From assembly GCA_025458805.1 (NCBI GenBank), contig JALORQ010000035.1:1-34452 (forward strand): a stretch of DNA of 34,452 nt, read 5' to 3'. Below, one piece after another: positions 1 through 8,210 of this stretch; the first letter of the stretch is position 1; each line of letters starts with the position of its first letter. Origin of the DNA: Rubrivivax sp. (lineage in GTDB: Bacteria > Pseudomonadota > Gammaproteobacteria > Burkholderiales > Burkholderiaceae_C). The translations under genes were made by a program, and so were the position numbers. The notes beneath the pieces are model-generated. The model saw nothing but the letters and a program-made list of their open reading frames with translations, had not been told where the DNA came from and did no database searches.

Positions 1-1370
1 TGCCCAGCATCTACACCCTCGACGCGACGCCGGCGCTGATCATGCTGGCCGGCATCTACTACGGGGCGCAGTACGGTGGCTCGACGACGGCGATCCTGAT
101 CAACGTGCCGGGCGAGTCCAGCTCGGTCGTGACCGCGATCGACGGCTACCAGATGGCGCGGCGCGGGCGCGCCGGCGCCGCCCTTGCGGCCGCGGGGCTG
201 GGCTCGTTCTTCGCCGGCACCGTCGGAACCCTGGTCATCGCCGCGTTCGCGCCGCCGCTGACCGAGGTGGCCTTCAAGTTCGGCCCGGCGGAGTACTTCA
301 GCCTGATGGTGCTCGGCCTCATCGGCGCGGTGGTGCTGGCCTCGGGTTCGCTGATCAAGGCGCTCGCGATGATCCTGCTGGGTCTGCTCATCGGGCAGAT
401 CAACACCGACGTGATCTCGGGCGTGCCGCGCTTCAGCTTCGACATCCCGGAGCTGACCGACGGCATCGGCTTCGTCGCGATCGCGATGGGCGTGTTCGGC
501 TTCGGCGAGATCATCGCCAACCTGGGCCGCCCCGCCGAGCACCGCGAGGTCTTCACGAAGGACGTCAAGGGCCTGTGGCCGACGCGGCAGGACTTCCGCG
601 ACGCGGCGCCGGCGGTGGTGCGCGGCACGGCGCTCGGGTCGTTGCTCGGCGTGCTCCCGGGCGGTGGCGCGCTCCTCGCGAGCTTCGCGGCCTACACGGT
701 CGAGAAGAAGATGAAGCTTCGCCCGGGCGACACGCCGTTCGGCAAGGGCAACATCCGCGGCATCGCCGGCCCCGAGAGCGCCAACAACGCCGGCGCGCAG
801 ACCAGCTTCATCCCGATGCTCACGCTGGGCATCCCGCCCAACGCGGTGATGGCGCTGATGGTCGGCGCGATGACGATCAAGGGCATCCAGCCCGGGCCGC
901 AGGTGATGACGGGCAACCCGGACCTCTTCTGGGGCCTGATCGCCAGCATGTGGATCGGCAACCTGCTGCTGGTGGTCCTGAACCTGCCGCTGATCGGCAT
1001 CTGGATCAAGCTCCTGACGGTGCCCTACCGGATGCTGTTCCCGGCCATCCTGAGCTTCTGCTGCATCGGGCTCTACACGCTCAACAACAACAACTTCGAC
1101 GTCTTCATGGCAGCCGCGTTCGGCCTCGTCGGATATGCCTTCTACAAGCTCAACTGCGAGCCGGCCCCGCTGCTGCTCGGCTTCATCCTCGGGCCGATGA
1201 TGGAGGAGAACCTGCGCCGCGCGCTGCTGCTCAGCCGTGGCGACTGGTCGACCTTCGTGACGCGCCCGCTGTCCGCCTGGCTGCTGTTCGCCGCGCTGCT
1301 GATGATCGTCGTCGTCTCGCTGCCGGCGATCAAGAGCAAGCGGCAAGAGGCCTTCCAGGACGCCGACTGA
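1..1370 (+). CDS. tctA: Tripartite tricarboxylate transporter large permease TctA (5' end cut by window)
   Basis: This is the large, multi-pass membrane subunit of a TTT-family transporter, which takes up tri- or dicarboxylates together with a small TctB subunit and a periplasmic TctC binding protein. The frame is already open at base 3, and the residues PSIYTLDATPALI read straight into the ATG at 42, so that ATG is internal and about 50-60 N-terminal residues lie outside the window. Visible family signatures are GIYYGAQYGGSTTAIL near the start, LGVLPGGGALLASF, and the highly conserved GIAGPESANNAGAQ followed by a proline- and glycine-rich segment. Many hydrophobic helices follow, with a charged C-terminus. 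The substrate cannot be read from the sequence; tctC and tctB would be expected just upstream. Confidence 0.95.
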   Translation, partial: PSIYTLDATPALIMLAGIYYGAQYGGSTTAILINVPGESSSVVTAIDGYQMARRGRAGAALAAAGLGSFFAGTVGTLVIAAFAPPLTEVAFKFGPAEYFSLMVLGLIGAVVLASGSLIKALAMILLGLLIGQINTDVISGVPRFSFDIPELTDGIGFVAIAMGVFGFGEIIANLGRPAEHREVFTKDVKGLWPTRQDFRDAAPAVVRGTALGSLLGVLPGGGALLASFAAYTVEKKMKLRPGDTPFGKGNIRGIAGPESANNAGAQTSFIPMLTLGIPPNAVMALMVGAMTIKGIQPGPQVMTGNPDLFWGLIASMWIGNLLLVVLNLPLIGIWIKLLTVPYRMLFPAILSFCCIGLYTLNNNNFDVFMAAAFGLVGYAFYKLNCEPAPLLLGFILGPMMEENLRRALLLSRGDWSTFVTRPLSAWLLFAALLMIVVVSLPAIKSKRQEAFQDAD

Positions 1371-1411
1371 CGCGCGCTCCGGGGCGCGCCGCCCGCACGA
1401 CCGCCGCCGCA

Positions 1412-3004
1412 TTGCGCCTTCCCGCTGCACTTGCTCCGCTCGAGGGTCCGGTCTTCCGGGGGCTGTGGCTCGCCTGGCTGGCGGCCAACCTGACGATGTG
1501 GATGAACGACGTCGCAGCCGCGTGGCTGATGACGACGCTCACCTCGAGTCCGGTGATGGTGGCGCTGGTGCAGACCGCATCGACGCTGCCGGTCTTCCTG
1601 CTCGGCCTGCCCAGCGGGGCGCTCGCCGACATCGTCGACCGGCGGCGCTACTTCGCGGCCACCCAGCTCTGGGTGGCGCTCAACGCGCTGCTGCTCGCGG
1701 CGCTGGCGGCCGCCGGGCTGCTCACGGCCGAGCTGCTGCTGCTGCTGACCTTCGTCAACGGCATCGGACTGGCGATGCGCTGGCCGGTCTTCGCCGCGAT
1801 CGTCCCGGACGTCGTCCCGCGGGAGCAGATGGCGCAGGCGATGGCGCTCAACGGCATCGCGATGAACCTGTCGCGCGTCGTCGGGCCGGTGCTGGCCGGC
1901 GTGCTGCTGGCCGCGGTGTCGAGCGCGGCGGTGTTTGCCCTCAACGCGGTGCTCGCCGCGGTGGCGCTGGGTCTCGTCCTGCGCTGGAAGTCCGCGCCGC
2001 GCACCAGCGCGCTGCCCGGCGAGCGCTTCGTCGGCGCGCTCCGCATCGGCCTGCAGCATGTGCGGCAGTCGCCGCGGATGCGCGTGGTGATGCTGCGCGT
2101 GTTCCTGTTCTTCCTGCAGGCCAGCGCGCTGCTGGCGCTGCTTCCGCTCGTGGCGCGCGAGGCGGGCGGCGGCGCCGCCCTGTTCACGCTGCTGATGGCC
2201 AGCATGGGCGGCGGCGCGATCACCGCAGCGCTGCTCTTCCCGCGCTGGCGCCAGCGCTTCGACCGCGACCAGTTCGTGCGCTACGGCACGCTCGTCTGCG
2301 CCGCGTCGAGCGCACTGGTCGCGCTGGCGCCGCATCCCGCGGTGGCGCTGCCGGCCACCTTCGTCTCGGGGATGGCGTGGATCTCGACGGCCAACACGCT
2401 GGCCATCTCGGCGCAGCTCGCGCTGCCGAACTGGGTGCGCGCGCGCGGCATGGCGGCCTACCAGATGTCGCTGATGGGCGGCAACGCGTTCGGCGCGCTG
2501 CTCTTCGGCAAGGTGGCCTCGTTCGTCGGCGTGCCCGCGGCGATCGTTGCCGCGTCCGTGTTCGGTGTCGTGGCCCTGCTGGCTACCCGGCGCTACACCG
2601 TCGAGGGCGAGGACGTCGACCACAGCCCGGCGCCGGTGAGGCCGGCGCCGGAGATCGCGATCGAGATCGGCGCCGACGAGGGGCCCGTGATGGTGACGAT
2701 CGAATACCTGATCGACCCGGCGCGCGCCGCCGACTTCGCGCAGGTGATGCAGCGCACGCGCGCGGCGCGCCTGCGTCAGGGCGCGCTGTCGTGGGGGCTG
2801 TTCCGCGACACCTCGGTCCCCGGTCGCTACGTCGAGTACTTCGTCGACGAGACCTGGGTCGAGCACCTGCGGCGACTCGAGCGCTTCACGGCCGCCGATG
2901 CCGAGCTGCGTGCCGTGCGCATGGCCTTCCACGTCGGGGCTCAGCCCCCGCTGATCCGGCGCTACGTGGCCGAGGGGCTGGTCGACCGGCCGGGCGCCGC
3001 CTGA
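1412..3004 (+). CDS. MFS_3-family transporter (EntS-like exporter with C-terminal soluble domain)
   Basis: This is a twelve-helix major facilitator of the MFS_3 'transmembrane secretion effector' type (PF05977-like), related to the enterobactin exporter EntS; the cargo is unknown. The N-terminal half shows WLAANLTMWMNDVAAAWLM and the loop motif GALADIVDRRR. The second half has more helices. After the last helix, a soluble extension of about 110 residues begins with VMVTIEYLIDPARAADFAQ and resembles a ferredoxin-like dimeric barrel, which is usual in this family. The start is uncertain: no ATG or GTG lies between the tctA stop and the first helix in this frame, so the TTG at 1412 was chosen (530 aa), without a clear ribosome site. 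It follows tctA by 41 bases and may be co-transcribed with it. Confidence 0.85.
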   Translation: MRLPAALAPLEGPVFRGLWLAWLAANLTMWMNDVAAAWLMTTLTSSPVMVALVQTASTLPVFLLGLPSGALADIVDRRRYFAATQLWVALNALLLAALAAAGLLTAELLLLLTFVNGIGLAMRWPVFAAIVPDVVPREQMAQAMALNGIAMNLSRVVGPVLAGVLLAAVSSAAVFALNAVLAAVALGLVLRWKSAPRTSALPGERFVGALRIGLQHVRQSPRMRVVMLRVFLFFLQASALLALLPLVAREAGGGAALFTLLMASMGGGAITAALLFPRWRQRFDRDQFVRYGTLVCAASSALVALAPHPAVALPATFVSGMAWISTANTLAISAQLALPNWVRARGMAAYQMSLMGGNAFGALLFGKVASFVGVPAAIVAASVFGVVALLATRRYTVEGEDVDHSPAPVRPAPEIAIEIGADEGPVMVTIEYLIDPARAADFAQVMQRTRAARLRQGALSWGLFRDTSVPGRYVEYFVDETWVEHLRRLERFTAADAELRAVRMAFHVGAQPPLIRRYVAEGLVDRPGAA

Positions 3005-3059
3005 CCGACCTGCCGCGCGCCGCTAGCATCGCCCACCTTGCCTTTCTGACCCGCCCGCC

Positions 3060-4688
3060 ATGACACACGCCTTCGACTGGAGCCGCGGATACGCCAGCCG
3101 CCGCTCGCCCGTCTTCGCCCGCAACGTCGTCAGCACGTCGCACCCGATCGCCGCCCAGGCCGGCCTGCGCGTGCTGCAGGACGGTGGCACCGCGGCCGAT
3201 GCCGCGATCGCCGCCGCGGCCTGCATGACCGTGGTCGAGCCCTGCAGCAACGGCCTCGGCTCGGACCTGTTCGCCATCGTCTGGGATCCTCGCGACGGCA
3301 CGCTGCAGGGCCTCAACGCCTCGGGCACCGCCCCGGCGGCCTGGACGCCGGCCTACTTCAGAGCGCGCTATGGCGCCGATGCGCGCGCGCCCGCCAAGCG
3401 CGGATGGGACTCGGTGACCGTGCCGGGCGCGATCGCCGGCTGGGTGGCGCTGCACGGTCGCTACGGCTCGCGGCCGCTGGCCGACCTGCTCGAGCCGGCG
3501 GCGGTCGTCGCCGAGCGTGGCTACGCGGTGCCGGTGATCATCCAGCAGAAGTGGGCCAACGCCGCGTCGCTGCCCGAGCTGACGACGCAGCCGGGCTTCG
3601 CCGACACCTTCCTGCCGTACGGCCGCGAGCCGCGGGTCGGCGAGCGGTTCGCGCTGCCCGACGCCGCGCGCACGCTGCGGCGCGTCGGCGCCACCGGCGG
3701 CGAGGCCTTCTACCGCGGCGAGATCGCGGCCGCGATCGCGGCCCATGCCCGCGCCCACGGCGGGGCGATGACCGAGACCGACCTCGCCGGCTACGCGCCG
3801 GAATGGGTGACGCCGATCGCGCGCGCCTACCGCGGCCACGTGCTGCACGAGATCCCGCCCAACGGGCAGGGCATCGCCGCGCTGATCGCGCTCGGCATCC
3901 TCGAGCACTTCGACCTCGCCGCGCTGGCGGTCGACGGCGTGCAGAGCCAGCACCTGCAGATCGAGGCGATGAAGCTGGCCTTCGCCGACGTCTACCGCCA
4001 CGTCGCCGACGCGCGCGCGATGCAGGTGACGCCGGCACAGATGCTCGACGACGCGTACCTGGCGTCGCGCGCCCGGCTCATCGACCCGCTGCGCGCGCAG
4101 GACTTCGGCCCCGGCCTCGCGCCGCAGGGCGGGACCATCTACCTGACGGCCGCCGACGAGCGCGGGATGATGGTCAGCCTGATCCAGAGCAACTACATGG
4201 GATTCGGCTCGGGCGTGGTGGTGCCGGGCTGGGGCATCAGCCTGCAGAACCGCGGTCACGGCTTCACGCTCGACGAGCGGCGCGCCAACGTGGTCGCACC
4301 CGGCAAGCGGCCGTTCCACACCATCATCCCGGCCTTCCTGACGAAGGACGGCCAGCCGCTGATGAGCTTCGGCGTGATGGGCGGCGACATGCAGCCGCAG
4401 GGCCACCTGCAGACGCTGGTGCGCATGCTCGACTACCGCCAGCACCCGCAGGCGGCCTGCGACGCGCCGCGCTGGCGCTGGTTCGGCGGCATCGTCAACG
4501 CCGAGGACGGCTTCGATCCCGCCTGCGCCCAGGCGCTGCGCGACCTCGGACACCGCGTCGAGCCCTTTGCCGACAGCTACCAGGACTACGGCGCCGGCCA
4601 GTTCATCTGGCGCCTCGGCGACCCGGCGGTCGATGGCTACGTCGCCGCCAGCGACCCGCGGCGCGACGGGCTGGCCGCCGGCTGGTGA
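3060..4688 (+). CDS. Gamma-glutamyltransferase family protein
   Basis: This is an Ntn-hydrolase of the gamma-glutamyltranspeptidase family (542 aa, normal length). Members self-cleave before a threonine that becomes the nucleophile of the small subunit, then hydrolyse or transfer gamma-glutamyl groups. The N-terminus has the typical ASTSHPIAAQAG-like stretch (here VVSTSHPIAAQAGLRVLQ) and GGTAADAAIAAA. The expected cleavage site is Gly-Gly-Thr359 in the segment GGTIYLTAADERG, followed by a serine- and asparagine-containing stretch and by FGVMGGDMQPQGH near the C-terminus. No Sec signal peptide is visible, so it may be cytoplasmic, as in the GGT-like acylase and hydrolase branch. I cannot decide between glutathione breakdown and another gamma-glutamyl substrate. 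The GNAT gene starts 19 bases downstream. Confidence 0.92.
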   Translation: MTHAFDWSRGYASRRSPVFARNVVSTSHPIAAQAGLRVLQDGGTAADAAIAAAACMTVVEPCSNGLGSDLFAIVWDPRDGTLQGLNASGTAPAAWTPAYFRARYGADARAPAKRGWDSVTVPGAIAGWVALHGRYGSRPLADLLEPAAVVAERGYAVPVIIQQKWANAASLPELTTQPGFADTFLPYGREPRVGERFALPDAARTLRRVGATGGEAFYRGEIAAAIAAHARAHGGAMTETDLAGYAPEWVTPIARAYRGHVLHEIPPNGQGIAALIALGILEHFDLAALAVDGVQSQHLQIEAMKLAFADVYRHVADARAMQVTPAQMLDDAYLASRARLIDPLRAQDFGPGLAPQGGTIYLTAADERGMMVSLIQSNYMGFGSGVVVPGWGISLQNRGHGFTLDERRANVVAPGKRPFHTIIPAFLTKDGQPLMSFGVMGGDMQPQGHLQTLVRMLDYRQHPQAACDAPRWRWFGGIVNAEDGFDPACAQALRDLGHRVEPFADSYQDYGAGQFIWRLGDPAVDGYVAASDPRRDGLAAGW

Positions 4689-4707
4689 CCGCGGCGCGGA
4701 GCCGGCC

Positions 4708-5556
4708 GTGAGACTCGCCGACCTGCGCCCAGGCTGGCACACCGACTTCATCCTGCATCGCTTCGACGCCGAGGTGATCGAGCGCGACGACTGCCTCGTC
4801 GTGCGCACGCCGTCGAATCCGACCTACTACTGGGGCAACTGCCTGCACCTGCTCCGGTTGCCGCGCGACGACGAGCTCGCCCACTGGCTGGCGCGCTTCG
4901 ACGACGAGATCACATCGCGCCAGCCGGCCTCGCGCCACGTGGCGATCGGCAGTGCCGACGAGTACCGCGGCGAGCGGCGGCCAGGCTGGCAGGCGGCGGG
5001 GTTCGACCTGGTGGTGCAGCGCATGCTGCGGCTGACGCCCGGGGCGCTGCGTCCGCCGGCACGCCCGCCGCGCGGCGCGGTGCGGCTGCGCCCGCTCGAC
5101 CTGGCGGTCGACGGCGATGCACTGATCGATGTCGAGATGACCGATGCCGAGGGCTTCGAGCCGGCCGGCTACCGGGCCTACCTGCGCGATCAGCACCGTC
5201 GCTACCGCGCGATGCAGTCGGCCGGCATCCTGCAGTGGTTCGGCATCGAGTGCGACGGCACGCTCGCCGCCACCTGCGGCCTGATCCGCGATCGCGCCGA
5301 GACCGGTGCCGACGGGCGCTTCCAGCGCGTGGTCACGCATGCCGCGTGGCGCCGGCGCGGGCTGGCCTCTTGGCTGGTGCACGGCGTGTGCCGCTTCGGC
5401 TTCGACCGCTGGGGCGCGGGCGCGCTGTACATGGCAGCCGACCCCGACGACGTGGCGATCGGCATCTACCGTTCGCTCGGTTTCGCCGACCTCAGCCTCG
5501 GCGCCGGGCTGCAGCGCAAGTCGCCGAAGGATCGCGCGGCGGGTCCCGGTCCATGA
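4708..5556 (+). CDS. GNAT-family N-acetyltransferase
   Basis: This 282-residue protein has a GNAT acetyltransferase fold in its C-terminal half. The acetyl-CoA binding motif A is visible as RVVTHAAWRRRGLASWLVHGV, followed by the motif B-like AIGIYRSLGF. The N-terminal half (about residues 1-125) looks like a second, degenerate GNAT-like domain with WGNCLHLLRLP and AIGSADEYRG. Such double GNATs acetylate small amines or peptides; the substrate here is unknown. The GTG at 4708 was chosen because GGAG lies six bases upstream and the preceding in-frame residues overlap the GGT gene without similarity to a domain. The stop overlaps the next gene's ATG (ATGA), so translation of the two is probably coupled. 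Confidence 0.86.
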   Translation: MRLADLRPGWHTDFILHRFDAEVIERDDCLVVRTPSNPTYYWGNCLHLLRLPRDDELAHWLARFDDEITSRQPASRHVAIGSADEYRGERRPGWQAAGFDLVVQRMLRLTPGALRPPARPPRGAVRLRPLDLAVDGDALIDVEMTDAEGFEPAGYRAYLRDQHRRYRAMQSAGILQWFGIECDGTLAATCGLIRDRAETGADGRFQRVVTHAAWRRRGLASWLVHGVCRFGFDRWGAGALYMAADPDDVAIGIYRSLGFADLSLGAGLQRKSPKDRAAGPGP

Positions 5557-6458
5557 CGTCGGTGCCCGCCGGGGCGCGCGCCGATTCGCGTGCCGCCGGG
5601 CTCGCGCTGGCGGCGCTCGGCGCGATCGCGTTCTCCGGCAAGGCCATCATCGTCAAGCTGGCGTATCGGCACGGCGTCGACGCGGTGACGCTGATCATGT
5701 ACCGCATGCTGTTCGCGCTGCCGATGTTCGTCGCGCTCGCGTGGTGGGCCGGACGCGGGAAGCCGCCGCTCGCGGCGCGCGACTGGCGCGCCGTCGCGGG
5801 GCTCGGCTTCACCGGCTACTACCTCGCGAGCTTCCTCGACTTCGCCGGGCTGCAGTACATCACGGCCGGTCTCGAGCGGCTGATCCTGTACCTCAACCCG
5901 ACGCTGGTGCTGCTGATCGGCGCCGTCGCGTTCGGCCGCCGCGTCACCGCCGCGCAGCTCGGCGCGCTGGCGCTCAGCTATGCCGGCGTCGCGCTGGTCT
6001 TCGCGCACGAGGTCGACGCGAGCGGCGACGGCACGGTGCTCGGCGCCGCGCTGGTGTTCGGCAGCGCGGTCAGCTATGCGATCTACCTGGCGTACAGCGG
6101 CGAGGTGGTGCGCCGGCTGGGCGCGCTGCGCCTGACCGGGCTGGCGACGACGGTCGCCTGCCTGCTGTGCATCGGGCAGTTCCTGCTGCTGCGGCCGCTG
6201 CAGGCCGCGGTCGTCGCGCAGGAGGTGCTGTGGCTGTCGCTGCTCAACGCCGTCTTGTGCACCTTCGCGCCGGTCGTCATGATCATGCTCGCGATCGAGC
6301 GCATCGGCGCGACGCTGACCGCGCAGACGGGCATGATCGGGCCGCTGTCCACCATTGCGCTCGGCGTCGCGTTGCTGGAAGAGCCGTTCAACGCCTGGAT
6401 CGGCGCCGGCACGGTGCTGGTGCTGGCGGGCATCGCGCTGCTCGCGCGGCAGCGCTGA
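5553..6458 (+). CDS. EamA/DMT-superfamily transporter (RhaT/YdcZ-like)
   Basis: This is a ten-helix inner-membrane permease of the drug/metabolite transporter superfamily (301 aa), made of two EamA repeats. Typical signatures are LGAIAFSGKAIIVKLAYRHGVDAVTLIMYRM in the first helices and IGPLSTIALGVALLEEPFNAWIGAGTVLVLAGI at the end of the second repeat. Members export amino acids, nucleotides or other small metabolites; the sequence does not show which. Its ATG overlaps the stop of the GNAT gene by four bases, which points to translational coupling and perhaps a common substrate, but that is inference. Confidence 0.9.
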   Translation: MTSVPAGARADSRAAGLALAALGAIAFSGKAIIVKLAYRHGVDAVTLIMYRMLFALPMFVALAWWAGRGKPPLAARDWRAVAGLGFTGYYLASFLDFAGLQYITAGLERLILYLNPTLVLLIGAVAFGRRVTAAQLGALALSYAGVALVFAHEVDASGDGTVLGAALVFGSAVSYAIYLAYSGEVVRRLGALRLTGLATTVACLLCIGQFLLLRPLQAAVVAQEVLWLSLLNAVLCTFAPVVMIMLAIERIGATLTAQTGMIGPLSTIALGVALLEEPFNAWIGAGTVLVLAGIALLARQR

Positions 6459-6500
6459 CGCGCGGGCATCGTGCCAGGCATCGGAACAGAGGACGAGAAC

Positions 6501-7289
6501 ATGGATCTGGGGATCAGGGGCCGCTGGGCCCTGGTGTGCGCCGCCAGCCGCGGTCTGGGCCGGGGCTGCGCGGCTGCGCTGGTGCGCGAAGGCGCCAACG
6601 TGGTCGTCACCGCGCGCGGGGTCGAGGCGCTGCAGCTGGCGGCGGCGCAGCTCCAGGCGCTGCGCCCCGGCGCAAAGGTCGTGCCGGTGGCAGGCGACAT
6701 CACCTCGCCGGCCGGCCGCGAGGCGGCGCTGGCGGCCTGCCCTCAGGTCGACATCCTGGTCACGAACGCCGGCGGCCCGCCGCCCGGCGATTTCCGCGAC
6801 TGGGACCGCGCGGACTGGCTGCGCGCGGTCGATGCCAACATGCTCGCGCCGATCGAGCTGATGAAGGCCACCGTCGACGGCATGGCCGAGCGCGGATTCG
6901 GACGCGTCGTCAACATCACCTCGGGCGCCGTGAAGGCGCCGATGGACGTGCTGGGACTGTCCAACGGTGCGCGCAGCGGCCTCACCGGATTCGTCGCCGG
7001 GCTCGCGCGGCAGCGGCGCCTGGCCGCGCGCAACGTGACGATCAACAACCTGCTGCCCGGGTCCTTCGACACCGACCGGCTGCGCGCCACGATGGAGGCC
7101 TCGGCGCGCGCCGCCGGCCAGCCGTTCGAGACGGTGTGGGAGTCGCGCCGGCGCCAGGCGCCGGCCGAGCGCTTCGGGCATCCCGACGAATTCGGCGCCG
7201 CCTGCGCCTTCCTGTGCAGCGCGCACGCCGGCTACATCACCGGCCAGAACTGGCTGATCGACGGCGGCGCCTACCCGGGCACCTTCTGA
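6501..7289 (+). CDS. Atypical short-chain dehydrogenase/reductase (SDR)
   Basis: This 262-residue Rossmann-fold protein belongs to the SDR superfamily, which carries out NAD(P)(H)-dependent oxidation or reduction of carbonyl or alcohol groups. The cofactor motif CAASRGLGRG is near the N-terminus, NAGGPPPG follows, and the catalytic serine region reads VNITSGAVKAP. The usual YxxxK is absent: the matching stretch reads LGLSNGARSGLTG, so tyrosine and lysine appear replaced by Ser and Arg. The family C-terminus TGQNWLIDGGAYPGTF is intact. The ATG at 6501 is preceded by AGAGGA at good spacing; the upstream in-frame GTG at 6471 has none. It follows the EamA gene by 42 bases. Annotations as 3-oxoacyl-ACP reductase would be unsafe because of the changed active site. 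Confidence 0.9.
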   Translation: MDLGIRGRWALVCAASRGLGRGCAAALVREGANVVVTARGVEALQLAAAQLQALRPGAKVVPVAGDITSPAGREAALAACPQVDILVTNAGGPPPGDFRDWDRADWLRAVDANMLAPIELMKATVDGMAERGFGRVVNITSGAVKAPMDVLGLSNGARSGLTGFVAGLARQRRLAARNVTINNLLPGSFDTDRLRATMEASARAAGQPFETVWESRRRQAPAERFGHPDEFGAACAFLCSAHAGYITGQNWLIDGGAYPGTF

Positions 7290-7313
7290 CCGCCGGCCGC
7301 GCGGCGGCGGTCA
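7287..7313. terminator. Symmetrical hairpin between convergent genes, possible bidirectional terminator
   Basis: The 9-base arms 7287-7295 and 7305-7313 are perfect inverted repeats with a 9-base GC-rich loop. The left arm begins with the TGA stop of the SDR gene; the right arm, read on the minus strand, begins with the TGA stop of the TPR gene. There is no U tract on either side, so it is not a classic intrinsic terminator. It could still block read-through or protect both 3' ends. Confidence 0.45.
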
Positions 7314-8210
7314 GCGCGCGGCTGCCTTCGCCGCGGCCTGGCGCGCGCGGTACTGCGACGCCCGGACGTCGTCACCGCGTGCCGCGTGCAGCGCCGCCAG
7401 CTCCTCGAAGACATATTCGTCGGGTGTGCCGGCGGCGTCGTTCTCGCGCTCGAGACGCAGCTGGATCGCCAGCGCCTCGTCGACTCGACCGAGCCCGCGC
7501 AGCGTCCAGGCCACCGACCACCACGCGATGCGTGTCCTGACCAGGTCGCCGGACCGCTCGTTGACGGCGACGTTGGCCTCGAACATCGCGAGGGCCTCGT
7601 CGAGCCGGCCGGCCTGGTGCAGCGCCAGCCCCGCGTTGTGGCGCAGCGCCGACTCCCAGCGCACCGCCGACGGGTCGGCGGAGCTTGTCGCCAGGGCCAG
7701 CGCGCGCTCGTTCCAGCCCAGTGCTGCAGCCGGATCGCGCTCGACGAAGGCCAGCATGTGCAGTGCGTCGACGGCGAGACCGTCGAGGCCGGCGCCACGT
7801 GCGATCGCGACCGCGTCGAGGTAGGCGCGACGCGCTGTCTCGCGCGCGGCATCTGTCATCTCGTCGTCGCGGTGTGTCGCCGAGACCCAGGTGCGACCCC
7901 ACTCGAGCTGCCAGCGCGCACGGGCTTCGGCGCCGAGCCCGGGAAGCCGCGGCTCGATCGCGGCCAGTTCGGCGCGCGCCTCGTCGAAGCGCCGGCGCAG
8001 CCCGTAGGTGCGGGCGATCTGCGTCTGCAGGATCGCCTGCTCGTCGCCGGTGGCGGTCGCGGCGCGCGCGCGGAAGCGCGCCTCGGACACCTCGGGGCGG
8101 GCGAAGTCCCACAGCGCACGCAGCTCGTCGGCGGTCATCGAAGGGCCCGGGAGGTGGACGAGGGCGGCGATCAGCGCGACGCCGGCGCGGGTCGGGCCAC
8201 GGGCATTCAC
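7311..8210 (-). CDS. Tetratricopeptide-repeat (TPR) protein
   Basis: This protein of about 299 residues is rich in helical repeats of TPR type, such as RHNAGLALHQAGRLDEALAMFEANVAVNERSGD and SVAWTLRGLGRVDEALAIQLRLEREN. TPR proteins are scaffolds for protein contacts; no catalytic motif is visible. The GTG at 8210 overlaps the TGA of the upstream cyclodeaminase gene (GTGA), and the 24 codons after it have strongly G/C third positions, as in real coding. The ATG at 8139, giving MTADELRALWDFARP, is a serious alternative and may be where the conserved part begins. It is the last gene of the minus-strand run that starts at cysD. Confidence 0.78.
   Translation of the reverse strand: MNARGPTRAGVALIAALVHLPGPSMTADELRALWDFARPEVSEARFRARAATATGDEQAILQTQIARTYGLRRRFDEARAELAAIEPRLPGLGAEARARWQLEWGRTWVSATHRDDEMTDAARETARRAYLDAVAIARGAGLDGLAVDALHMLAFVERDPAAALGWNERALALATSSADPSAVRWESALRHNAGLALHQAGRLDEALAMFEANVAVNERSGDLVRTRIAWWSVAWTLRGLGRVDEALAIQLRLERENDAAGTPDEYVFEELAALHAARGDDVRASQYRARQAAAKAAAR

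Noticed and set aside
1142-2932. A 596-codon minus-strand open frame opposite tctA and the MFS gene
   Set aside because: Low-complexity His/Arg/Gln composition without any motif; the plus strand encodes clear transporter helices.
3060-4688. Periplasmic GGT with signal peptide
   Set aside because: The N-terminus is charged and polar, with no hydrophobic core, and no upstream in-frame start would add one.
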